From Coriobacteriia bacterium (GTDB taxonomy: Bacteria; Actinomycetota; Coriobacteriia; Anaerosomatales; SLCP01): a stretch of 5,009 nucleotides of DNA. Below the pieces are notes generated by a model, which was not told where the DNA came from, made no database searches, and was given only the letters and a program-made list of their open reading frames with translations. The stretch spans positions 1-5,009 of the forward strand of contig SKKZ01000005.1 in assembly GCA_007123455.1 (NCBI GenBank), read 5' to 3'. Numbering within the stretch: position 1 is the first letter of the stretch; each line of letters begins with the position of its first letter. A program made the position numbers and the translations under genes. Below, in pieces: positions 1-5,009 of this stretch.

Positions 1-302
1 GGGCCGAATGCGATGTCCTCGCGAACCGTCGGGCAGATGAGTTGGTCGTTGGTGTGATGGAAGACCATTCCGATCTCGGGCTGGAACGCACCGGGGTTCA
101 CGGGCTGCCCGAAGACCTCGAGGCTTCCCGCTACCGGTGCGACGACACCACAGATGAGCATGAACAGCGTGGTCTTGCCGGCACCGTTGGGTCCGATGAT
201 GCCGACACGCTCTGTGGGCCCCACTCCGAGACCGATGTCCTCGAGCACGGGTTGCTGCCCGGGGTACCCGAACTCGACTCCGCTGACATGCACTGCCTTC
301 AT
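1..302 (-). CDS. cbiO: Energy-coupling factor ABC transporter ATPase CbiO/NikO, N-terminal part (3' end beyond window)
   Basis: This is the ATP-hydrolysing subunit of the cobalt/nickel ECF transporter, working on the cytoplasmic face with CbiQ. Only the first 100 or so residues are in the window; the gene runs off base 1. I translated it by hand from the ATG at 302-300: it begins MKAVHVSGVEFGYPG, the usual start of an ABC domain with the A-loop aromatic Tyr13. The Walker A motif GPNGAGKTT is at residues 37-45, and the Q-loop region with NDQLICPTVRED and AFGP follows at about 79-101, typical of the CbiO/EcfA family. A GAGGAG ribosome site at 313-318 lies 10 bases upstream of the ATG. The gene starts 46 bases after the cbiQ stop, on the same strand. 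One oddity is that the Q-loop position normally held by Gln (VFQ) reads VFH, with His82-His83. Signature, Walker B and H-loop lie outside the window. The family assignment is firm; nickel versus cobalt cannot be told from this subunit. Confidence 0.93.
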   Translation of the reverse strand, partial: MKAVHVSGVEFGYPGQQPVLEDIGLGVGPTERVGIIGPNGAGKTTLFMLICGVVAPVAGSLEVFGQPVNPGAFQPEIGMVFHHTNDQLICPTVREDIAFG

Positions 303-348
303 CGGTGAGTGGCTCCTCGTCCCGGGTGAGTTGTCATGTCCGCCCGGC

Positions 349-1107
349 CTACAGGAAGAACGCCTGCGTGACCACGAAGATCCCGGCGAGCGTGACACAT
401 GCCGCAAGGGCAGCGACGTCACCGGGTCCCGGAGCACGACGGGAGATATCGACGCGGGTGGCGCCGTAGCCGCGCAGCGTCATCGCCGCAAGCACTCGCT
501 CGGCCTGCCAGTGGCTGCGCACCAGGAGTGAGCCGAAGATGTGCGCGGTCGTCTTGATCGAGCGTATCGACCCGAAGTGCGCGCCCCGCAGTCGCGCTGC
601 CGTCCGAGCTCTGTGTAGGTCGTCTGCGAGCTGGAAGATGTAGCGGTAGGTGAAGAGCAGCATGTCGCCGAGGAGCTGCGGCAGTCCGAGCGAGCTCATC
701 GCTCTCACCAGCGTCGGCATGGGCGTGGTCGCGAACAATACCGTGACGACGGTGATGATGCTGAAGAACCTCGCTGCGATGGAGATGAACGCCAGAGTGC
801 CCTCAAGCCTGAGTGCAAGAGGACCGAGCTGCAGGAGGACCGTTTCGCCCGAGAACAAGGGCAGAACGACGGCCATTGCAAGCAGGAACACCCCGGGCAC
901 CTTCATGCGCGAAATCAGGTAGGACAGAGGGAGCGCGGTGAGGCGGTACGTTGCGAGTGCGGTGATCACCATCAGCGGCAGGAGGCGAAGGTCTCTGACT
1001 GCCGCAAAAGCGAACACGAGACAGAGCAGACCGATGAGCTTCACCCGGGTCTCCCACCCGCTCAACGAGTTGCTGCCCGGCGCCAGTGTCCTTGCCCTGT
1101 CCAGCAT
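349..1107 (-). CDS. cbiQ: Energy-coupling factor transporter transmembrane protein CbiQ/NikQ (T component)
   Basis: This is the T component of the cobalt/nickel ECF transporter, which links the substrate-binding protein CbiM to the ATPase. The protein has 252 residues, close to the family norm. Hydrophobic segments lie at roughly 22-36, 40-52, 70-85, 103-127 and near the C-terminus at about 230-250. The large cytoplasmic part carries the two coupling-helix motifs of the CbiQ/EcfT family: AARLRG (about 170-175) and MTLRGYG (about 209-215), each with the Arg-Gly that docks on the ATPases. Start choice: GTG at 1110-1108 is immediately followed by ATG at 1107-1105. I favour the ATG because AAGGAG at 1116-1121 sits 8 bases from it but only 5 from the GTG. 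The ATG also shares one base with the cbiM stop (TGATG), the same arrangement as at the start of cbiM. The frame is intact. It is translationally coupled to cbiM and followed by cbiO. Confidence 0.93.
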   Translation of the reverse strand: MLDRARTLAPGSNSLSGWETRVKLIGLLCLVFAFAAVRDLRLLPLMVITALATYRLTALPLSYLISRMKVPGVFLLAMAVVLPLFSGETVLLQLGPLALRLEGTLAFISIAARFFSIITVVTVLFATTPMPTLVRAMSSLGLPQLLGDMLLFTYRYIFQLADDLHRARTAARLRGAHFGSIRSIKTTAHIFGSLLVRSHWQAERVLAAMTLRGYGATRVDISRRAPGPGDVAALAACVTLAGIFVVTQAFFL

Positions 1108-1754
1108 CACAGGCTCTCCTTCAAGAGGTCAGGCTGGACCCTCAGCAAGAATAGCACCACCATAGCCGTGAAGACGCCCTCGATCACCCCGAGCGGAATA
1201 TGGGCCGCGAGCAGCCCGGTGACCGCTGCGCGTTCGACCGAGGCGTCGAGATACGCCGGCACGGTCGCGACGATGAGCAGGGCCGCGAGCAGAGCTCCGA
1301 GGGCCACCGCGACGAAGCTCCCCGCGAAGCCCAGTACGGCGTTGGGCACGCGGCTCGTCTCACCCAGAAGCCCTCGCAGGCGGAATATCGAGAAGGCCAG
1401 CAGTGCGGGTATGCCCATGAGACACGCGTTTACGCCGAGCATCGTGAGCCCGCCATGCTGGAACATGACTGCCTGGAAGAACAGGCCGACGAGGATCGCG
1501 GGGAAGGCATACCATCCGAGCACCACCCCCATGAGTCCCGAGAGCACGAGGTGCACGCTCGCCGGTGGGACGGGGATGTGGACGAGTGAGGCCATGAAGA
1601 ACACCGCGGTGAGCAGTGACGCCTTTGGGATGCCCTGGCGCGGGTCAGAGTGCTTGCGCTCGATCTGACGCAATGAGAGCCAGGTCATGCCTCCTGCCGC
1701 TGCGAAGCCTCCGACCGCTACGGATACCGGCAGGATGCCGTCTGGGATGTGCAT
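1107..1754 (-). CDS. cbiM: Cobalt/nickel ECF transporter substrate-binding membrane protein CbiM/NikM
   Basis: This is the S component of the group I ECF transporter, an integral membrane protein that binds Co2+ or Ni2+ and passes it inward. It has 215 residues, the usual length for a stand-alone CbiM. The diagnostic N-terminus MHIPDG is present: in characterised NikM/CbiM proteins the amino group, Met1 and His2 form part of the metal site. The internal partner histidine fits His68 in the SVHL segment (PPASVHLVLSG, residues 63-73), which is followed by GVVLGW. His59, Gln99-His100 and a GGLTMLGVN stretch (101-109) complete the recognisable core. About six to seven hydrophobic helices are visible. 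The ATG at 1754-1752 must be the start because the MHIPDG terminus is functional. GGAGGG at 1762-1767 lies 7 bases upstream, and the start overlaps the preceding stop by one base (TGATG). There is no fused CbiN/NikN extension. The NikL-like neighbour leans toward nickel, but this is inference. Confidence 0.94.
   Translation of the reverse strand: MHIPDGILPVSVAVGGFAAAGGMTWLSLRQIERKHSDPRQGIPKASLLTAVFFMASLVHIPVPPASVHLVLSGLMGVVLGWYAFPAILVGLFFQAVMFQHGGLTMLGVNACLMGIPALLAFSIFRLRGLLGETSRVPNAVLGFAGSFVAVALGALLAALLIVATVPAYLDASVERAAVTGLLAAHIPLGVIEGVFTAMVVLFLLRVQPDLLKESL
1116..1121 (-). promoter_or_regulatory. Ribosome binding site of cbiQ
   Basis: AAGGAG on the minus strand, inside the 3' end of cbiM. 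It lies 8 bases before ATG 1107 and 5 bases before GTG 1110, so it favours the ATG start. Its presence within cbiM fits reinitiation or coupled translation. Confidence 0.6.
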
Positions 1755-2206
1755 CAGGCGGCCCTCCGCTTGAAGTACAGCGCGGTACCGATAGCGCCCC
1801 AGCCGACAGCAGCTGCCATGAGCACTTTTTGAAGCGCCGTGAGACCGGTGCCGGTGGTTCCCGCTATGCCGGAGCCGTCAACCTCCAGCCGGATGATCTC
1901 GCCATGGCCCGCCTGGCGTACACGGACTTCCCAGGTCCCCGGACGGGCCGGGTCGGGAACGAAGTAGAAGCGCCCTTCTTCGTCGGCGGTGCCCTGCAGC
2001 CAGGGTTCGGCGGGGTCTCCCGGTGCGAATACCGTCACCTGCGCTCCGGACATCGGGTCGCCGCCGTCGAAAGACGCGACCACCTCTACCGCCTCCCGGG
2101 GCGTGACGGTCACGTCGACGCCGTGAGCCATGGCTGCCTGCACCGGCAAGACCGGGAGCAGGAATGCCATGGCTACGATGAGCGTCGTGATCCGTGCAAT
2201 GTCCAT
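1754..2206 (-). CDS. Exported single-span protein, NikL-like accessory component of the metal ECF transporter
   Basis: The protein has 150 residues. An N-terminal signal peptide covers about 1-27 (hydrophobic core 7-21), with possible cleavage after VQA24 or AMA27. An extracytoplasmic beta-rich domain follows (about 28-115). It has the pattern of carboxypeptidase-regulatory-like or DUF4198-type domains, including VVASFDGGDPMSGAQVTVF, TADEEGRFYFVP and GTWEVRVRQAGHGE. A Gly/Thr-rich hinge leads to one transmembrane helix (about 123-144) with a KRR stop-transfer tail. This architecture and its place directly before cbiM match the NikL-type proteins described with nickel ECF transporters, which stand in for CbiN/NikN. 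If cleavage follows AMA27 the mature protein begins with His28-Gly, a possible metal ligand; His101 in the AGHGE segment is a second candidate. The gene starts 15 bases after the lipoprotein stop with only a weak ribosome site, and its stop shares a base with the cbiM start. The NikL name rests on architecture and context rather than on a search. Confidence 0.75.
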   Translation of the reverse strand: MDIARITTLIVAMAFLLPVLPVQAAMAHGVDVTVTPREAVEVVASFDGGDPMSGAQVTVFAPGDPAEPWLQGTADEEGRFYFVPDPARPGTWEVRVRQAGHGEIIRLEVDGSGIAGTTGTGLTALQKVLMAAAVGWGAIGTALYFKRRAA

Positions 2207-2221
2207 GAGAGAACTACCGAT

Positions 2222-3073
2222 CTAGGTCAAGGGCTCGGCGATGCAATGGCCCTCGCCAACGTGACCGAAATGGAGAAGGATCGCTTCCAGCTTGGCGTAG
2301 TCTCCGGCCTCGAGCGATTCTTCGAGGTCGGCCATGCTCATGTCGATTGCTCCGTCGGTCGCGAGTGCGGCAAGCGGGTCGAATCCGAGCGCGTCGACGT
2401 TCATCGGGTCGTCGGCGTCCTTGTCTGCCCGTCCGAAGAAGTGGTCGAAGTGGAAGGTCATCTCCATCTCGGCTTCCCCGGCAGGTTCGAGGATGCCCTT
2501 GCGGACGTCACCGACGTACTCACCGCCCTGGTACGCGATCTCGCGGTCGAAGCGCAATGTGAAATCGACGGACTCGCCGTCCTTCTCTGCCGTCCCGATG
2601 AAGATCATCGTGTATCCCTCGGCAGGTCCGGACCCTGCCCGCACTATGTTCCACGACAGCGCGTTGTAATGTCCCTCCAGGGCCTCCTGGACGGCTCCAA
2701 CCGTTGCGGGGTCCGACCCGGGGTCTGCAAGGTCGACCGTGTGCTCGCCCGGGAGCCCGACCATGTGGTCGTACTCGATGCTCCAGCCGTCTTCGACGTC
2801 GTACGGGGGGTCGGTCTGGTAGGCGATAATGTCGGTGAGCGTCACGTACGCGTGCTCGAAGACGATGTCCCATCCGTCTTTCGAGCTCGTGCCTTCCCGG
2901 GCGTGCTCCTCCCCGTCAGCCACGAACACGAGTGTTCCCACCGGGATGTCGTCGTTGACCGGAGTCGTCGCCTGCGGATCGATAGGCTCCTCCGTCGCGC
3001 ACCCGGCGAATACCAGCACACCTACGAGCAGAAGCGCGAGCATAGTGGTCAGACGGAACCGTCTCATGCCCAT
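2222..3073 (-). CDS. Unrecognised His/Asp-rich lipoprotein, first gene of the metal-uptake operon
   Basis: This is a 283-residue lipoprotein that I cannot assign to a named family. Residues 1-24 form a lipoprotein signal peptide: MRRFR, a hydrophobic core, then VFAGC with the lipid-attached Cys25 (Phe at -3 is less usual). A Thr/Pro/Asp linker (26-45) leads to a soluble, strongly acidic domain that looks beta-rich, for example GTLVFVADG, DIVFEHAYVTLTDI, GYTMIFIGTAEKDG and VDFTLRFD. Candidate metal-binding clusters are HFDHFFG (208-214), followed by an Asp-rich loop DKDADDPMN (217-225), and LHFGHVGEGHC (267-277) close to the C-terminus. The start at 3073 is preferred over Met3 because AAGGGGG lies 7 bases upstream of it. 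The gene lies 15 bases before the NikL-like gene and directly behind the palindrome. By position it could capture metal outside the membrane for the CbiMQO transporter, a job done in some nickel systems by NikK-type proteins. That role is inference from context and residue composition only. Confidence 0.85.
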   Translation of the reverse strand: MGMRRFRLTTMLALLLVGVLVFAGCATEEPIDPQATTPVNDDIPVGTLVFVADGEEHAREGTSSKDGWDIVFEHAYVTLTDIIAYQTDPPYDVEDGWSIEYDHMVGLPGEHTVDLADPGSDPATVGAVQEALEGHYNALSWNIVRAGSGPAEGYTMIFIGTAEKDGESVDFTLRFDREIAYQGGEYVGDVRKGILEPAGEAEMEMTFHFDHFFGRADKDADDPMNVDALGFDPLAALATDGAIDMSMADLEESLEAGDYAKLEAILLHFGHVGEGHCIAEPLT

Positions 3074-3080
3074 CGGGATA

Positions 3081-3087
3081 CCCCCTT
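3081..3087 (-). promoter_or_regulatory. Ribosome binding site of the lipoprotein gene
   Basis: AAGGGGG on the minus strand, 7 bases before ATG 3073 and 13 before the second in-frame ATG at 3067. It supports 3073 as the start. Confidence 0.55.
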
Positions 3088-3119
3088 ACCCGGCAACCGT
3101 GTGATAATGGTGCCATCGC

Positions 3120-3146
3120 GTAACACGTATTCGTATCTCGTGTTAC
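3120..3146. promoter_or_regulatory. Perfect inverted repeat, candidate metalloregulator operator of the uptake operon
   Basis: GTAACACG at 3120-3127 and CGTGTTAC at 3139-3146 are perfect 8-base reverse complements separated by 11 bases, giving a 27-base dyad. It lies 47 bases upstream of the lipoprotein start, in the gap between pntB and the metal-uptake operon. On the minus strand a CATTAT (3109-3104) could be a -10 element, which would put the palindrome over the -35 region; no good -35 hexamer is visible there, as if an activator is needed or the promoter differs. The symmetry and geometry fit a dimeric or tetrameric DNA-binding protein. As I remember it, NikR sites in some anaerobes use the same heptamers (GTGTTAC and GTAACAC) but with the half-sites in the opposite order, so NikR is a possibility and not a match. 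No U-tract follows, so it is not a terminator. Confidence 0.6.
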
Positions 3147-3199
3147 CTTAGCGGGAAACCGCGTTCGAGTCTAGTGCCGCAGACCGTCGGCCGTCGTCG

Positions 3200-4636
3200 T
3201 CAGCGCCCGGTGAACCCGTCGAGCAGACCGGTCACCGTCTTTCCGGCGTCGCCGAAGAGGAGGATTGCGCGCGGCTCGTCGTAGAGAGGGTTTGGAACGC
3301 CCGAGTAGCCGGGCTTCTCGTCGAGGTTGCACACTATGACCGTCTTAGCCTCGTGCACTTTCAAGATCGGCATCCCCGAGATAGGTGTGTCCTCGACGGT
3401 GATCGCCGCGGGGTTCACGACGTCGCACGCTCCCACGACGATCACGACGTCGGTCGCGGAGAAGTCGTCGTTGATATCGTCCATCTCGAAGAGCTTTTCG
3501 TACTCGACCTCGGCTTCGGCGAGCAGTACATGCATGTGCCCGGGCATGCGACCTGCGACCGGGTGTACCGCGAAGCGCACGACCACACCGGCCTCCTCAA
3601 GCCGGGCCGCGAGTTCGGCCACGGTCTTCTGTGCCTGCGCGAGCGCCATGCCGTAGCCCGGGACGATGATCACCGACGTCGCCCCGGTGAGCGCCCGGCG
3701 CGCCCGGAGCGCCGGGGACTCCGGTGGCGTATCGGGCGTCGCGGCTTCCGGCGCAGGGGCGGCCTCCGGCTCCGGGCCGGAAGCGATTTCTTCGACAGGT
3801 GGCTCGGCCGGCGCGGCGCTTCCCCGCTGCGCCCCGGCCAGGATGCTGCCCACCCTCCGGTTCATCGCCCGTGCCATCACCAGGGTGAGAATCAGGCCCG
3901 AGGAGCCGACCATGGCGCCCGCAGCGATGAGCATTTGGTTGCCGACCGCCACTCCGACAAACGCAGCGGCAAGGCCCGAGCAGGTGTTGAGGAACGAGAT
4001 GAGGACCGGCATGTCGGCGCCGCCGACCCTAACGGCGAAGAGCGCCCCGAGGGCGAGCGCGGCCACGGCGACCCCTGCGGTGAGTGCGGTCGCCGGGGCG
4101 TTGCCGGACCCGTTCGAAAGCACTGCGAGAGCCACCCCTGTCGCGATGAGCAGAAGCAGAAGGGCGTTGTGGCCCGGGAATACGGTGGGTTGCTGCCTGA
4201 ACCACGCGGTGAGCTTGCCGCCGGCGACGATGCTACCCGCCAGCGTTGCACCGCCGACCACCAGCCCTACGTAGCCGAACACCTGGCTTGCTGCCGAGAG
4301 TTCCGCTCCCTGGCGGGTGAGCGTGACGAGAGAGACGAGGCATGCTGCCCCGCCGCCCGCGCCGTTCTGCAGCGCGACGAGCGCCGGGATGTGCGTCATG
4401 CTGATGCGAGCCGAGACCACATAACCGATTGCGCCACCGAGGAGGATCGCGGGTATCACGACCCACGAATATCCGAACGTGTAGCGATAGAAAAGGAGGG
4501 CGAGCGCGATGCCGAATGCGAGCGCGGCGGTGAGATTGCCGCTCCGGGCGCCCGCCGGCGTCCGGAACTGGGCGATGCCGCCGATGAAGATGACTATCAC
4601 GGCCAGATCGACAAGCAGCTCCTGAAGACTCCCCAT
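3200..4636 (-). CDS. pntB: NAD(P) transhydrogenase subunit beta, variant nucleotide loop
   Basis: This is the membrane beta subunit of proton-translocating transhydrogenase, which exchanges hydride between NAD(H) and NADP(H) coupled to proton movement. It has 478 residues, slightly longer than the roughly 460 of E. coli PntB. The membrane domain (dII) occupies about 1-260, with about nine hydrophobic helices. A 45-residue Ala/Pro/Glu linker follows (about 266-310), then the nucleotide domain dIII (about 318-478). dIII shows GYGMALAQAQ (327-336), HPVAGRMPGHM (358-368), EMDDINDDF (384-392), GACDVVNPAA (402-411), GMPIL (421-425), GYSGVPNPLY (443-452) and LFGDA (460-464). Where E. coli has KRS ahead of GYAGV, this protein has Asn437-Leu438-Asp439, so the usual 2'-phosphate clamp is absent. 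In the membrane, the position of the E. coli helix histidine (LHSFVG) is Asn91 (LQNGAGG). The gene follows pntA2 by 21 bases. The family call is certain; nucleotide preference is open. Confidence 0.95.
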   Translation of the reverse strand: MGSLQELLVDLAVIVIFIGGIAQFRTPAGARSGNLTAALAFGIALALLFYRYTFGYSWVVIPAILLGGAIGYVVSARISMTHIPALVALQNGAGGGAACLVSLVTLTRQGAELSAASQVFGYVGLVVGGATLAGSIVAGGKLTAWFRQQPTVFPGHNALLLLLIATGVALAVLSNGSGNAPATALTAGVAVAALALGALFAVRVGGADMPVLISFLNTCSGLAAAFVGVAVGNQMLIAAGAMVGSSGLILTLVMARAMNRRVGSILAGAQRGSAAPAEPPVEEIASGPEPEAAPAPEAATPDTPPESPALRARRALTGATSVIIVPGYGMALAQAQKTVAELAARLEEAGVVVRFAVHPVAGRMPGHMHVLLAEAEVEYEKLFEMDDINDDFSATDVVIVVGACDVVNPAAITVEDTPISGMPILKVHEAKTVIVCNLDEKPGYSGVPNPLYDEPRAILLFGDAGKTVTGLLDGFTGR

Positions 4637-4657
4637 CAGCCCCCCGTTCGAGTTCCG

Positions 4658-4957
4658 CTAGCGCTTGAACATCCCGGTCATGCGGTCCGTCACCGCGAAC
4701 CCGCCGATCAGGTTGAATGCCGCCAGTGCGACAGCGAGGCCGCCGAGCACGATCTCGACGGCTGAGAGGTCCGCGATGCCTGCCGGGGCCGCATCGGTCG
4801 AGAAGAGCAGCAGCGCACCGAGTATGGTGACGGCCGAGATGGCGTTGGTGAACGACATCAGCGGCGTGTGAAGGCGTTGCGGGACCCAGGAGATGAGCAG
4901 GTAGCTTACTGCCGAGGTGACCGCGAATATCCCGAGCATGAGTCCGATCTCACCCAT
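4658..4957 (-). CDS. pntA2: NAD(P) transhydrogenase subunit alpha-2 (membrane part of alpha)
   Basis: This is the small membrane subunit of a three-subunit (alpha-1, alpha-2, beta) transhydrogenase of the Rhodospirillum/Thermus type, equal to the C-terminal third of E. coli PntA. It has 99 residues. Three hydrophobic helices lie at about 4-23, 38-52 and 66-87. The family core LHTPLMSFTNAIS is at 29-41, and the C-terminal GGFAVTDRMTGMFKR (85-99) closely parallels the end of E. coli PntA. At residue 41 there is Ser (NAIS). Thermus-type alpha-2 proteins, as I recall, carry a proton-channel His at this place. AAAGGA at 4968-4973 lies 10 bases upstream of the ATG. It is the first complete gene of the pnt locus, 30 bases downstream of a probable pntA1 stop codon and 21 bases before pntB. 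Confidence 0.93.
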   Translation of the reverse strand: MGEIGLMLGIFAVTSAVSYLLISWVPQRLHTPLMSFTNAISAVTILGALLLFSTDAAPAGIADLSAVEIVLGGLAVALAAFNLIGGFAVTDRMTGMFKR

Positions 4958-4987
4958 GGGCCCAGCATCCTTTCATCGGAGAGACGC

Positions 4988-5009
4988 TTACGCCGGGATG
5001 CCCATCGCA
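4988..5009 (-). CDS. Last codons of an upstream gene, probably transhydrogenase alpha-1 (pntA1)
   Basis: One minus-strand frame entering from the window edge reads Ala-Met-Gly-Ile-Pro-Ala and ends in TAA at 4990-4988, 30 bases before the pntA2 start. In three-subunit transhydrogenase loci the soluble NAD-binding alpha-1 gene normally stands here. Six residues cannot prove identity, so the call rests on gene order. The other two minus-strand frames stay open into the pntA2 start region and cannot be excluded as the coding frame. Confidence 0.4.

Noticed and set aside
3100..3108. TGTGATAAT on the plus strand, which looks like an extended -10 promoter.
   Set aside because: No supported plus-strand gene lies downstream; transcription would run antisense into pntB. 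With no -35 and a 9-base match it may be chance.
1616..3151. A 511-codon open frame on the plus strand.
   Set aside because: It lies antisense to cbiM, the NikL-like gene and the lipoprotein gene, and its translation is Arg/Gly/His-rich with no domain. It is a GC-rich shadow of real genes.
3151..3162. A small hairpin GCGG-GAAA-CCGC just upstream of the palindrome, considered as a pntB terminator.
   Set aside because: It has only four base pairs and no T-run on either side.
3159..3180. GTTCGAGTC, resembling a tRNA T-loop and so a tRNA fragment or attachment site.
   Set aside because: The bases on each side do not pair to form a T-stem, and no acceptor, anticodon arm or integrase is nearby.
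3074..3199. A cobalamin riboswitch in front of the cobalt/nickel operon.
   Set aside because: The gap is 126 bases and much of it is taken by the palindrome. I see no B12-box-like conserved core, and the leader after any plausible promoter would be far too short.
3353..4765. A 470-codon open frame on the plus strand.
   Set aside because: It is antisense to pntB, with low-complexity Arg/Asp/Glu-rich translation. The conserved protein is on the other strand.

Overview
The window is GC-rich and compact, and every gene I can support lies on the minus strand, so the biology reads from base 5009 down to base 1. The GC-rich codon use, the lipoprotein, the three-subunit transhydrogenase and the B12-type ECF metal transporter suggest a high-GC bacterium. 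An anaerobic actinobacterium of the Coriobacteriia or a related lineage is my best guess, but no marker gene in the window proves it.

Right-hand region (5009 to 3200): a proton-translocating nicotinamide nucleotide transhydrogenase locus. At the very edge are the last few codons of an upstream reading frame, probably the soluble alpha-1 subunit pntA1. Next come the small membrane subunit alpha-2 (4957-4658) and the beta subunit PntB (4636-3200). The beta subunit looks intact but departs from textbook enzymes. The Lys-Arg-Ser loop that holds the NADP 2'-phosphate reads Asn-Leu-Asp. Neither of the two alternative membrane histidines of the proton channel is present. An unusually long Ala/Pro/Glu linker joins the membrane and nucleotide domains.

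Middle (3199-3074): a 126-base non-coding gap with a perfect 8+8 inverted repeat around an 11-base spacer (3120-3146). It sits where the promoter of the next operon should be and is the best candidate operator in the window. I see no convincing rho-independent terminator after pntB.

Left-hand region (3073 to 1): a tightly packed five-gene operon for uptake of a transition metal, probably nickel or cobalt. The order is an unrecognised His/Asp-rich lipoprotein, a NikL-like exported single-span protein, CbiM/NikM (substrate-binding membrane component), CbiQ (T component) and CbiO (ATPase, cut by the window edge). There is no separate CbiN, no B12 riboswitch and no cobalamin biosynthesis gene. 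The NikL-like protein replaces CbiN and the lipoprotein occupies the place of an extracytoplasmic metal-capturing partner. The likely logic is that the lipoprotein and NikL-like protein act outside the membrane, CbiM binds the ion through its N-terminal Met-His, and CbiQ couples it to the ATPase CbiO.
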